A stretch of DNA of 64,000 nucleotides from Cucumis sativus. Lineage: Eukaryota; Streptophyta; Magnoliopsida; Cucurbitales; Cucurbitaceae. Location of the stretch: the NCBI RefSeq assembly GCF_000004075.3, contig NW_022279580.1, positions 62,001-126,000 on the forward strand. The letters run 5' to 3'. The notes under the pieces are model-generated. The model saw only the letters and a list, made by a program, of their open reading frames with translations. It did no database searches and was not told the DNA's origin. Both the position numbers and the translations under genes were made by a program. Numbering within the stretch: position 1 is the first letter of the stretch; each line of letters begins with the position of its first letter. This document shows positions 35,336 to 47,039 of this stretch, one piece after another.

Positions 35336-35945
35336 TTTTAAAAAGATTTCTCTAAGAAACTTTCTCCAAAGAATTTTTGTAAGAAATTCTCCTCTAAAGA
35401 ATTCTTTGTTTAAGAAACTCCTCTCCTCTCCCTTTTTTTCAAACGACAATGGTCCCTATTTATAAACCCGGAGTGTACCACAAATTAGGAAAAAATAATA
35501 AAAATAAAATCGAAATTTAATATTATATTAATAAAACAAATTTTCATTTTCCTAAAATAAATTAAATGAGATATTTTGAGATTTTGTAAAAAATAAATTA
35601 ATACATCAAATGAATATTAAAATACCGTTATTTAAAATTGATTTTCTTTTTTCCTAAAATGATTTAAGTAAGTCAAAATTGATATTATAAGATTTTATTT
35701 CAAACAAATTCATTTCTTTTTTTTCTAAAATAGAACAAATATGATATTAAAAGATTTTTTTTAAAAATAAATTGATTTAATTTTGTTTCTTAAAATGATA
35801 AAAATGAAATATTATAAGATATTATGTATTATTATTATTTTTTACCTTTTTTAAAGTAAATAAATAAATAAATAATTTAGCAATTATTACTAATATTAGT
35901 ATTAAAAAAAGATATATATGTGTAGGATAAAAATAGGTGGCTACA
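35325..35945 (-). mobile_element. Ogre/Tat-type LTR, partial copy (unit 3)
   Basis: Copy of about 17073-17650 ending GGTGGCTACA, followed by the polypurine tract (35946-35963). It includes about 30 bases (ctctccctttttttcaaacg, 35426-35465) missing from the unit 2 copy, so it does not descend from the present unit 2 sequence without further loss there. Confidence 0.8.
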
Positions 35946-37190
35946 GTATGCCCCCCTTCGTACATCCTTGTAGAATTAGAAGGTGGACGAAGGTGTAGCC
36001 ACTGACTCATCAAACTAAGATATTTTATATAAATTATCAACGTTAAGGACCATGGATAAGACAAGCATCTCATAAATAAGCTGGAGGCAGAGATAAAACG
36101 AATGCCACCACAACAACACGGTGTCAAGGGCCAGGGATAAAACAAGCACCTCATGACAAGAATAAATAAACTGGAGACCAGGGATAAAACAAGCGTCATC
36201 ACAACTAAAATCAAATTGATAAATGTCATTAAAAAATGCTTGTATGCATGTATATGCTTACTAAGACATGGTTATTTTAATAGTTTTCTTTTCTTTTCAA
36301 ACATTCTCTAGATTCTTTTCAAAAAAGAAAACGAGTCATACAAAATAGGTGGTTTACTTTTCCACAAAAATTGATAACTAGGGGCATCGTAATCTTGAGT
36401 GTAACCTAGCTGCTAATTTGCCTTGAAAATCTCTGTGGAGTGATTATTTACCAAATAAAACATCATTTTTAGTCATTGAGACCGATGGTAATAAGTAGAT
36501 CAATAAAAGGTAGCGATCATGTAACTTAGATCTTGATCTTAAAGTCCTTCCTTAAGCTTCAAACTCTTCATAAATGATGAACTTTAAAGGCTCTTATAGT
36601 CTCTAAAGCGAGGGAATCTTCTTTGAGATTATCTCTCTCTTGCAAAATAATGATGACAAGCGTCTTGTGCTTTGCAACGCAGTCTTACTTAGATGGATGA
36701 TACTTGGTCTTCAATAGAGAAAGCCAGTTTCGGCCTTATATATTAAATAAGGGGAGACCGTCCCCAAATGATCTTTGATAAAAATAGGAAAACTCCTACT
36801 AATCCATTTTATGAACAACGACGATGATTATCAGATATCTTGCAACATACTCATTTCAAGATTTTGGCTTACTAGCTCAACAACCCTCCTGTTCTCTATT
36901 TCAACATCTTGAGGCACAAACATATTTTAGCTCTTCTCTTCATGATAAAAAATTGAAACCAAAACCTCCCTGTTGATTTCATTTCTGAAGTCTTCATTGA
37001 TATCATTTTCTTTTCACGCGACCAAAAAATTATCTTAGCCTTTCAACGTTTGTTATTTTGTATACATTTTTCATTTTATTATAACTAATAATTTTCACTC
37101 TTTTATATGGTTGCATTATAAACAATAAAAAAATATTTTAGTATTTTAATATTATTGTTTTTATACTTCATTTTTCAACAATTTTAAAAG
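35946..37190 (-). mobile_element. Retroelement 3'UTR and unit remnant, copy (unit 3)
   Basis: Parallels 17651-19255. It contains about two 93-bp repeats (36052-36215) instead of six. The part from 36380 on shows many one- to three-base indels relative to unit 2. It ends ttcaacaattttaa, joined to aagaataaaatagg of the thionin-like exon 1 side. Confidence 0.7.
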
Positions 37191-39579
37191 AATAAAATAG
37201 GTAAAGAGTACTAGAAATTAACTCACTCGGTTTTGCAGGGTGGAAATTTGGCTGCAGAGAGAAACAACCAAGGTAAAATTGACGAGCAGCATCCTCAGGG
37301 TTGCATTCGTAGCGGAATTTGTAATGGTTGATGTGGATCCTCCACCACATAAGCTAAGGATAATCAAGCAAATTACAAATGATTTCATTTTTTCTCAATT
37401 TCAATTTCTTCTTATGTTTTTCTTCTTTTTCTTATGGTTCAAATTTATATATAGTTAAGCGCTTGATTTTATAGAAAATAAGATTGAGTAAAATTAACTA
37501 TAGAGAGAAAAATAAAATTAAGTACTCTTTATCAAAACCACAAATCGAATTGAGGATGAAACAGTATTCATGGCGATACTATCGAAAAACTAATGACTCA
37601 CGATGACACACTGCCACGCTTCCCTTGATCACCTCACATTTTTTTTTGACTAATTTAACTTCCTCTTATGGCTTAAAATGCCTTTCACGTTAAAGCCCTA
37701 CCAATGTGGAAGATCTCATTTGTAGTTTACAAAATTGCCATTACACAAATTATATCTTTGACATTTTCAACCGATTTTTTTAGTTGTAAATATAACAAAT
37801 AGAAACACATACATATATAGACCTAGACCTAGTAATAGGAGTATACATTGTCATATTTACTTTTCATAATTTTACTATACGCTTAAATCAGTAAACCTGG
37901 AAGTGATCTCTATTGTAATTGTTTATTTATTTACTTTTCGATAGAACACGATCCTTTACTTAATTTGCCGAGTTATTATTCGACACCAAGAGTTTTATTA
38001 GTATAAAACACATGGCTCAACTGACATCTGATATGTGTTAGCGATCATGACGTTTATGACTTGAATCACTGCACCTGCAACATATTCTCTCCAATTACTA
38101 ATTTAATATCAAATCAATTAGTATAAAATGAGATAGTTGATGTCACAATTAGTATAAAAAGATATTATATTCGATCAAGGACTCGTGACCTTAAATAGGC
38201 TTTATATTTTGGATTAAGTTGAAAATCACCCACATTGAAAATATAATTTTGTTAAAGAAATCAACAATGAATTATCGAATTACAAAAAACGTGTGGAGAA
38301 ATCGACGTACATATCTATTTGTGGTTTACTAACAGTGTCATAGCTACATCTACGAGATAGAGAAGACACATGTTTTGGAGAAAATCTTTTCTTAGTACAA
38401 ATTAAATTGTGCCTCTATACTTTGTTGTTCGTAGCACCACATGTAACAAATTCAAGGCATTTTATCAATTTGTATATCTTTCAATTACTTTACTTTCACA
38501 ATCCAATTGATGTATGGTAGAAAAAGCTAGCTCATGTAGTTATGATCTAATATGATGATTAAGTTAGAAATTAAGTATCTTAGCCCTTTCAACGTTTGTT
38601 ATTTTATATACATTTTTCATTTTATTATAACTAATAATTTTCACTCTTTTATAAAAAAACCTCCTCCTCCATAAAAATATAAAAATAAACTTATTAAAAG
38701 TTATTTTATTAAAATAAACTTATTGAAAATTTTCCTCCCTTCCCTTCTCGTTTTATCTCCCTCTTTCTCTCCACCAAACCTTCACATCGTTTTCTCCATC
38801 TCCATCGGCCGCGGCTCACAACTCTTCATCTCTCCACCGATTGTCGACATAATCCACGACTCTCCATCTCCACGACACTCTCTCCATTTTCGGATGGCCA
38901 ACCACATAGACTCTAACCCACAACACTCCATCTCTACACCAGTTGCCAACCCACAACCAGGACTCTCTATCTCCACCGACCACCGACCACCGACCGTCGA
39001 CCTTCAACCCCCACAACTCTCCATCTTCGTGCAATTCTCGCCATTTTGGAGTTCTTTTGCTTGTTTACTTATTTGATCAATTAGTTATTTTGTTTTTCTC
39101 ATTTTGAATTCACTACAAGAAATTTATGATTCAATGGCAAAGTTTTAGTGGCGCAAGTTATTTTTGTTAGTAAAAGTTCGTTTGTAAAGAAGCAAAAAAA
39201 AATGTCACAAAAAATTATTATTAGTGTCACATTTTTAATCCACGTCACTAAAAGAATTAGTAACACACATAAATAATGTAATTAAAATCTATATAGTTTT
39301 AGAAACAAACTTAAATGTTGCTGAAAAACTTCAAACTTTCACCCTTACTTTCAATTTCCCTAAACTTTTTTTAAAGAAATTGTTAAATATATATTCTCTT
39401 TGTATCTTCCCCTTTCTCTCCTCAAGAAAACTCTTCCCAAAACCCCTACCTTTTAAAAACTTTCTTTTATAAAAATACCTTTTCTTTTTTTAATTTCTCC
39501 CTCTTTTCCCCCTTCCCTAAAATTCCCCCACTTTTCCAATCTCCCTTTCCCCCCACCCACCCCCGATTTCATCTTAACC

Positions 39580-40299
39580 ATGCCACTTAACCATGCCATT
39601 GTTGGGAATGATAAGATAATTCGCTTGGCAAATGGGTTTGTACAGCTTAATGATTTGAGCTTTAGTGACAATTCAAGTTGGACCAAAACTAAGAAGTTTA
39701 GATTGGGAGTGAAATTTGTGGATGACGAAATCAAAACTAAGTTTCCAAGAATTGAGGGAGCTATCTCCGAACCTTTTAGAGTGATGGATCAGCGTGGTGA
39801 AGGTATGCCTTTTTTTTTTCTCAAATGCAAAGTTCTTTTTAAGTGAAAATATCATTCTCTGGAGATCCCTTTTTGAGACTTATTTTATATTTTTATATAT
39901 ATCTTAGTCCTTCCAATGGCCGTATTTCATTCAGATTCCCTTTAGTCCTTATATTTTTAGATCAAAGTTGGTGAATATATTCAAACCTTTTTTTGTTTTC
40001 TGTTTATTATGATGCATAAGGGTACAAGAAACACCACCCTCCAAGTAGGGGAGATAAAATCTGGCGATTAGAAGGAATTGCCAAAAATGGTGCATATCTC
40101 CAACGCTTGTCCTCCAACGAAATAAAAAATGTGGATGATTTTTTGAAGACTTATAAACAAAAGGGTTCTACTTACCTGAAACAGGTATACGTATGACAAA
40201 AGATAATAATAATTCGAAGTTGTTAATTTCACATAACCATTTTATGCAGTTTTGTATATGCAGCTACTTGGTGAGAAAGTCTCTATCGGCGAACAGAAG
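39580..40299 (+). pseudogene. Captured CBP60-like gene fragment (unit 4)
   Basis: Exons at 39580-39802, 40021-40184 and from 40264, identical in arrangement to the other units, followed by the gypsy LTR fragment. Confidence 0.75.
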
Positions 40300-40784
40300 A
40301 AGAAGAGAGGAAAAGGAGGGTGGGCGGCGGCTGGGTAGAAAAGAAAAGAAAACTGAAAGAAGGAGCAGAGGGGGGTTTGCGCGCGGGAGGAAGAAGGAAG
40401 GAAAAAAAAAATTCTTTTCTTTTCTTTTTTCTATTTACCTTTTCTCTTATTTAATATAATAACTAATAATAATAATAATAATAAATATATAGTATTATTA
40501 TTATTATAACATTTCTAATCCCCTTTCTCCCTTAACTTCTTTTCTAAAAAAAAAAAATCTTCAAATTAAAATGCAATTTAATTTAAAAGTAAGATACCTT
40601 AGAGTTCGGGGTGTTATAATAATACTAAATTATTGGTCATTTTTTGTTGTGTAACTATTGGTTGGAGAGTTTATTTTGTTGATGAATATGTTTTATTGAA
40701 ATGAATGTACGTAATGAAAAAAACAGAAAATGGAACATTTTGTATATTAAATATATTAATAAATGCTATACATGATGTTAAATA

Positions 40785-41290
40785 TATGTCAAGTATACTA
40801 TCGTACTTAAATCACATATACAATTTTACTTTGACGGATAAATAGCGTCAAGTATACTATCTTACTTGACGAGTAAATAGTATCAAGTATATTATCTTAC
40901 TTGACATGTAAATAGTGTCAAGCATATGATCTTACTTGACATGTAAATAATATCAAGAATACGATCCTACTTGACGTGCAAAACTCGTCAAGTATAGGAC
41001 TCTACTTGACACGTAAAAGGTGTCATGTATATAACCTCACTTGACACGTAAAAGGTGTCATGTATATAACCTCACTCGACACGTAAAAGGTGTCATGTAT
41101 ATAACCTCACTTGACACATAAAAGGTGTCATGTATATAACCTCACTTGACACATAATAAGCGTCAAGTGTGATAGATTACTTGACGTTAATACAATGTCA
41201 AGTAACTGTATACTTGACGATTTTCTAGTGTATAGTAATGTGACTATACTTAACAGTCCATTACTTGACGCTTTTAAAAACGTCAAGTAA
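40785..41290. repeat. ACTTGAC minisatellite (unit 4)
   Basis: Four copies of the 37-bp unit, as in unit 3. Confidence 0.85.
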
Positions 41291-41309
41291 GCCAATTTTG
41301 GTAGTAGTG

Positions 41310-42796
41310 ATTTCAAATTGAGAATATAAATTTTCAAATTGATAATAAATATAAACACTATGTGATCATGACGTGGTCGCGAGACTAACTTCAGAATTTG
41401 CAGTTTCAAGAAGTTATCTAAAGAGATACAAATTTAAGCTTTTACCTTAGTTTATTTACAATTTTCCCTAATTGTTTTCCATTTTCAAAATTCTATATAT
41501 TTCTTGTCTTTTATTTACACTTAAGACCTAAATGTTTTGCTTATTGAATTTTTTTCTTTGATGGTTTTTGTGATATATTGATGGTTCTTTGTAGGAAAAA
41601 CATCACCCTCATAGTTTTACTTTTATAGGAATGGTTCCTTAGATTCTTGTCAACATGTTTATGTATGCTTCCTTGATAGTGACTTCTAGATTCTTCCTTT
41701 GTAGTTAGCTCAACAGGAAGGGATTTCTTCAAAACAATTACTAGCTAGATGCAACTAGAGTGGCTAAAAGCTGAGATTCTCGAGATACTTTTAGCTACTG
41801 TAGTTGTCAATCTAGCTGGAACAAAGGATTTGGATATATATATTTTCAAAACTAATTTCACTTCAGGTTTTTTATTGTTTATTTGTCATGAGATTATTGG
41901 TGTTCTATTTTTCAATGTTTGTCTGTTTTGTAGGTTTAATCATGATCTAAGGTCAGTTGCCAATATTATACAAACTTAACATATATGGTTCATATGTTTA
42001 ACTGATCTTAAGCAAAATATTATTTTCTTTTTTCTTTATTTCTTGGTGACAGGTGTTTGCTATCATTTGTGATTGTGTATTCTACCATGGTGGTGACTCC
42101 TGAAGAATATCTTTCGTTTGACTCCATAGTAAGTAACTATAATTTTGCTGGCACATCATGCCAAATATTTTCATTCATGCATCCTATCTTCTTTATGATT
42201 TTTAGGTTGAATTATAACATTTGTATAACGTGAAACAATTTATCTTGTAGGAACTAGCTAAACATGAAAAAGTTTGGGGATATTGCATTCAGGGACAAGG
42301 ATTATAAAAATGGTCATAATTGAGTACTACTCAAAGGTGCTTTCTACGCTCTTAACTTCATAGCTTTGATATATTGTTACAATATGGATAACATAACGAC
42401 TAATTCTCAAAGTCGTTGAAATTCAGGATTTTGTTTTTTGTTCATGTCAATGCATGGTTAACATTATGACCATTTTTGAAACTGCATCTAATATCAATGA
42501 TGTCAGTTCCTTCTGGTAACTTCAACCCAACTAGTATCACAATGTAAAATTGGGTTTTTTACCTCCCACTTGTTCTTCCTGTGAAATCATGCTCATAAAA
42601 GTTACTCATTTGTTTACTTTCTCATGGGTATCGCTATAAAAAGAAGATTTTTCAGAAGGTAAGCACTTTGTTTGCCTTTGGGCCTGTATAATCGATGATG
42701 ATGTTTTCGATTGTAGTATTGCCCATTAAAAGTCACATAGATAAAAGTCACGATTACAACTTAAAACATGGGTAGAGTTGTCAAATGAACTATAAT
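41310..42796. other. Gene-like stretch, unassigned (unit 4)
   Basis: Copy of 2888-4373. One change (ctcatgggtatcg for ctcaggggtatcg near 42625) destroys the last candidate acceptor, consistent with lack of constraint. Confidence 0.4.
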
Positions 42797-44070
42797 CACT
42801 AGAAGAAAATTTGTCTACTATGACAGTTATATATCTCACAAAATGAATGGGAAAATAAAAAACTATCACAAAATAGAAAATTTCACGTTTTGGCGGGAAA
42901 AGAATGATTTTTTCGGAAAACACTTGCCGCGAGTTATTTAATGTCATAGAATGTTACCATTAAAAAATTTATTATTTTATATTTAAAAAATTAAAATTAC
43001 ATATTTGTATTTTAAAAAAAAACACAATTTCCCCTTCTAATTTTTCCCCAAAATTTTTCCCCAATTTCTTCCTCCTATCCGCGCGCATTCTCCCTTAAAT
43101 TTCCCTCATTCCTTTCGTCCGCGTTTCTCCCCATTCCAGCCATCTTAAGTCCCGCCGCCACCACTGCCCCCTCCTGCCCGTCCGTCCAAATCTCCTCCTC
43201 CTCGCCACCACCACCCCGTCGCCACCACCCCCGTCTTCTCCAAACCTCTGCCATCAACCTGAAGCTTCAAATTGTGGACGTCGGTCGTCACCCCTCCGCC
43301 GGTAAGCTTCTCTTCCTTATCCCCCTCTCTCTCTCTCTATGAAGTTCTTCTTTGTCTCCATGGGATTGTTTTGTGAGTTTCAGTTTTTCCCAATTTCAGT
43401 CATTAATCGTTGAATTTTCATTATATGACCTTAATTCGTTCTTGCAACTACATGAGATTATTTTGTGAGTTTGAGTTATGCCTAATTTCTGTTTTCTAAT
43501 TGTTGATTTCTCTTGAATTTTAATTTCTGGCAGTGTACTGTGGTACAATCTAAAATTGGTCTAATTACTTGTACAATGTAAACCAAACTACTTATACAAA
43601 CCTACCCTAATCAACTAACTAAAGACAAACTATTGTTATAATTAATTGTCAACTAATTCCCTTCATTATTCATCATGTCTGTAAAGGAAATTGTCCTTCA
43701 ATTGAGTGTAAAACTTGAAATAACAAAGGTTCTAGGCTAATTGGGGGTTGTTGAACCCAGTCCAGAAGTTTCCTTCAAGATGGTTCCATCACTAAGGTGG
43801 TAATGAGACAACCTTTCAAATTAATGTAACAAATTCCATTAGTTTTCATCATGCCATTCGAATGGTTCGTTTAATAGGGACCAAAGTCTTTAAAACTGTC
43901 AAAGTCGACAAAATCCAATAGGGGAGGTCTGAATTGACTCAAGTCTTAGGAGAATGTTTCATGGTATTTGAGTGTTAATAGGTGGATTTGTTTCTCTAAA
44001 TCTTAAGTATAATGTTTCTTTCTCAATGATTGTTTACGAGGAACATTTGATTGTGGGCATTTCTTTTCAT

Positions 44071-45981
44071 AAGTATTTGCCAAGACATCATCCATACAGA
44101 TACAAAAAAAATAATTTAATGGGAAGCAAGAGCATGGAAATTCCTCCACAACCCTTGTCGGGGGAGGCCATGTACCTTAAGATGAAAGACATGATATTTT
44201 CATGTGGGAAGAAGTGTGGGAAGACCGTGCATAATGAAGGTGGCAATGACTATTGGAAAAGAATACCTGATTTTTTTCAACTACCATATTGGAAACACTT
44301 GCATGTTTGACACTGTTTAGACATAATGCATATTGAAAAATATGTATGCATGAACATAGTGGGCACCTTACTTGATATACCAGGAAAAAGTAAGGATGGG
44401 ATGACTACTAGACTTGACTTGGTTGAAATGAAAATTAGACCAGAATTGGCACCAACGTTTACTGGTAATAGAACTTATATCCATGCGGCATGTTATACAC
44501 TGTCAAAAGAAGAGAAGTATCGGTTTTGCAAGATTTTGTCAGAAATAAAGTTCCATAAGGTTATTCAGCAAATATTAGTAGTCGTGTCTCTTTGGATGAC
44601 TTAAAACTAACCGACCTTAAGTCGCACGACTGTCATGTTTTAATGCAGCAACTGCTTCCAGTTGCAATACGTTCAGTCCTACCGAAGAATGTGAGGTACA
44701 TTATTAGTAGATTGTGCTTCTTCTTCAATGCGATTTGTGCCAAAAGTTTTTCTGTCTCAGATCTTGATGCATTGCAAGAAGATATAGTTCTGACTTTATG
44801 CAATCTTGAGAAGTATTTCCCATCCTCGTTTTTTACAATCATGGTTCACCTTGTCGTTCATCTCGTTAGAGAAGTAAAGCTTTGTGGACCAGTATATTTG
44901 CGATGGATGTACCCATTTGAACGATGCATGAAAGTGTTGAAAATTTATGTTAGCAGTAGAGCTCGACCAGAAGGATGCATTGCAAAAGCAAGCATATGCG
45001 AGGAGGCAGTTGAATTCTGTTCAGATTTTCTTTCTGGATTAGATCCTATTGGATTGGGCCACTCATTTCAAGGGCAGAAATACAAAGCGATCGACCGTTA
45101 TCAGCAGGAACATACGTTCGACCTGATGTCCAACAACTCAAGCAAGCACATCTTCATGTCTTACAGAACATTGGAGAAGTGCACCCATACGTTGAGTAAG
45201 CATTCGTATGATTATATACTGCCATTAATTTACCCTCAAGGGACCACTTTAATGTATGAAACTTTTCATATGCAACATTTCAATCAATTAAAGATGGAAA
45301 ATCGCAGAAGAACCAAAAATGAACAGTGGCTACAAGTTGAACAATATTTAGAACGATCATTCAGTGCATGGTTTAGGGATCGGGTATGTACACAATCAAA
45401 AGTTTATTTTCGTTTAATCTAATTGTTCAATATTTAGAACGACTAATTGTTCTATTCAATAGGTGATGAGTGAACTACAAGAAGGAAAGGTTCTCTCGAA
45501 CACCATACGTTGGCTTGCACATGGACCCCACCCTGCTTTAATGATGTACGACGAATACATAATTAATGGAACGTCTTACCACACAAAATCTCGTGATGAC
45601 TACCGAACGGTGCAAAACAGTGGGATTATGTTAGTCGCAACAACAATGCAAGTGTCAAGTGTGAAGGACAAAAACCCGGTCGTTTGTGACATGTCTTTCT
45701 ATGGCACCATTCAAGAGATTTGGGAAGTCAACTACAATATGTTTAAGGTTGTTGTTTTCAATTGCAATTGGGTTGAAAATAATGTTGGTGTTCTGAAGGA
45801 CAATCTGAACTACACACTGGTAAACCTTAGTCGAATTGGCCATTCTTCAGATTCGTTCATTATTGCCACACATGGAAGACAAGTATTCTATGTCAAGATC
45901 CTGTTGATGCAAGATGGTTGGTCGAACATTCTCGGTTGGTCATTTATGCTTCTGCAAAAAATCTTGTTAGATGTATTCTAA
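44071..45981 (+). pseudogene. TNP2-type transposase, C-terminal half (unit 4)
   Basis: It begins within the TNP2 domain (KYLPRHHPYR) after the internal deletion. A CGA-to-TGA stop sits at 44308 and a frameshift near 44550. The frame 44592-45422 carries the DUF4218-like region (LEKYFPSSFFTIMVHLVVHL, GPVYLRWMYPFERCMKVLK). A 79-base GT-AG intron (45384-45462) joins FRDR to VMSELQEGKVLS. The last exon, to 45981, has the DUF4216-like region (YGTIQEIWEVNY, FNCNWVENNVGV). DUF4218 and DUF4216 are the usual C-terminal partners of plant CACTA TNP2. This exon set complements the N-terminal halves in units 1 and 3, but each is broken. Confidence 0.85.
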
Positions 45982-46229
45982 TGCTATTTAAAATATTTTT
46001 TGATTAAGAGTTAGGATTCCATACATGTGGATTATTGAAACTTGTATGGAGATGTACAAATATTATAAATTGTATTATAGTGTATATATATTAAAGTGTT
46101 GGCTATTCTTTTGTACATGGGTGTCAATATTATAAATTCAAAATTGTCATTCTCAGCTACATTATTGTCATTCAAATGGTTCGTGTAATGGTGGAGCGGC
46201 AAGGAGAACAGAAAAAAACTATAGTAAAT

Positions 46230-46880
46230 TGAGAAATGTGCAACATAAAATAAATGACGTAATAAATGAATTTGTGACAGTTATTACTTGTTGTAAATTG
46301 GAGAACGATGACAGTTATTTAACAAAATAAATTGTCACGATTGTCCTATATGTGACAGAAATAAAATGTCGTCAATAAATAAACAATGGCAATTTTTTTT
46401 TAAAAGAACTGTCACGATTGCAATATATTTTACTACAAAAAAATGTCGTCAATAGCAAAACAATGACATTTAACGTTATCGAAAAACTGTCACGATTGCA
46501 CAATCGTTGACTGGAAAAAAATGTTGTCAATAACTAAACAATGACATTTAAAAAAAAAAAAAAAACTGTCACGAATAACATATTCATGACAATTAAAAAA
46601 TGTCACAATAAATGAATTCGCGACATTTATTTAATCGTCGTTAATACACGAATGATGATAGTTATTTGTTGTCATAAAATAAAATATGACAGTTATTTGA
46701 AGTCGTTGAATGTTGATTAACGACATTTATTTCATGTCATAAAATAACCTATTGCGACAGTTTTAAAAACTGTCGTCGAAGGACTTTCCATGACTCCCGC
46801 TTCTATGACTGAAAATAACTGTCGCGAAATTCGTTTATGACAGTAAATTACTGTCGTTGTAGACCACTTTTGTACTAGTG
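46230..46880. repeat. CACTA 3' subterminal repeats
   Basis: Many copies of tgacagttatt, gacattta, aactgtcacga and their complements in both orientations over about 650 bases. Such arrays are needed for TNPA-like protein binding in En/Spm elements. Confidence 0.8.
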
Positions 46881-46883
46881 AAT

Positions 46884-47039
46884 AAATAATATCATCCAAT
46901 AGGTGTCATATATTTTTCTTCTTTTCCATTTTTCATTTGACTATACGCTAAGTATGGTTCTTTAGTAATATTATCTCATTTTCTATCTTATTTTTCAAGG
47001 TAAGTTCGCAACAAAAGGAAACAAGTAGTACATCAGGAA
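46884..47039. other. Interval between CACTA copies
   Basis: 156 bases of AT-rich sequence directly right of the target duplication. It should represent the original locus or the left part of the next element; nothing recognisable. Confidence 0.4.

Larger units (their letters stand above)
34857..37388 (-). pseudogene. Third thionin-like gene, split and decayed
   Basis: Exon 2 (34912-34857) is unchanged in sequence. The intron runs normally to about 35324, then about 1.9 kb of retroelement and unit-remnant sequence intervenes. Exon 1 resumes at 37388-37227. Exon 1 is 162 bases instead of 172. Against gene 2 it has lost one G in the gggtttt run, five bases within agcggcacaa, three within ggttgca and one G in ggttggc. 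The reading frame is shifted and the splice-site neighbourhood is altered (ggtaaagagtac for ggtactccaagagtac). The promoter and TATA region to the right are intact. It cannot make the peptide as it stands; splicing across the interposed DNA would not repair the frame. Confidence 0.85.
23782..38386. repeat. Tandem segmental duplication, unit 3 (mosaic)
   Basis: 23782-35324 follows the layout of unit 1 through the 3' part of the thionin-like gene. 35325-37190 is a copy of 17073-19255 from unit 2 with four minisatellite repeats fewer. 37190-38386 is a copy of 22565-23781. Diagnostic bases in the tail (actctttatcaaaacc) match unit 2 and not unit 1 (actcttcgtcaaaacc). Confidence 0.9.
39111..41309 (+). 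mobile_element. CACTA-like CBP60-carrying element (unit 4)
   Basis: Copy of 24506-26702 with the same ends and flanking ATT. The ACTTGAC array spans about 40785-41290 and has the cactcgac variant of unit 3. Confidence 0.55.
42797..46880 (+). mobile_element. CACTA (En/Spm) transposon with both ends and AAT target duplication
   Basis: The left end is CACTAGAAGAAAATTTG. The right end, minus strand, is CACTAGTACAAAAGTGG. AAT flanks both (42794-42796 and 46881-46883). The length is 4084 bp. The subterminal region at 46230-46860 is dense in inverted GACATTT / AACTGTC words, the likely accessory-protein sites. About 1.88 kb (equivalent to 5577-7458 of unit 1) is deleted at 44070, removing the transposase N-terminal half at a cat microhomology. 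The deletion derivative could be mobilised only in trans. Confidence 0.9.
38387..46883. repeat. Tandem segmental duplication, unit 4
   Basis: Matches unit 3 with few differences from 38387 to about 42880. Sharply more differences appear from there to 44700. Beyond that it continues into the authentic 3' half of the CACTA element, with no gypsy fusion and no thionin-like gene. Confidence 0.9.
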
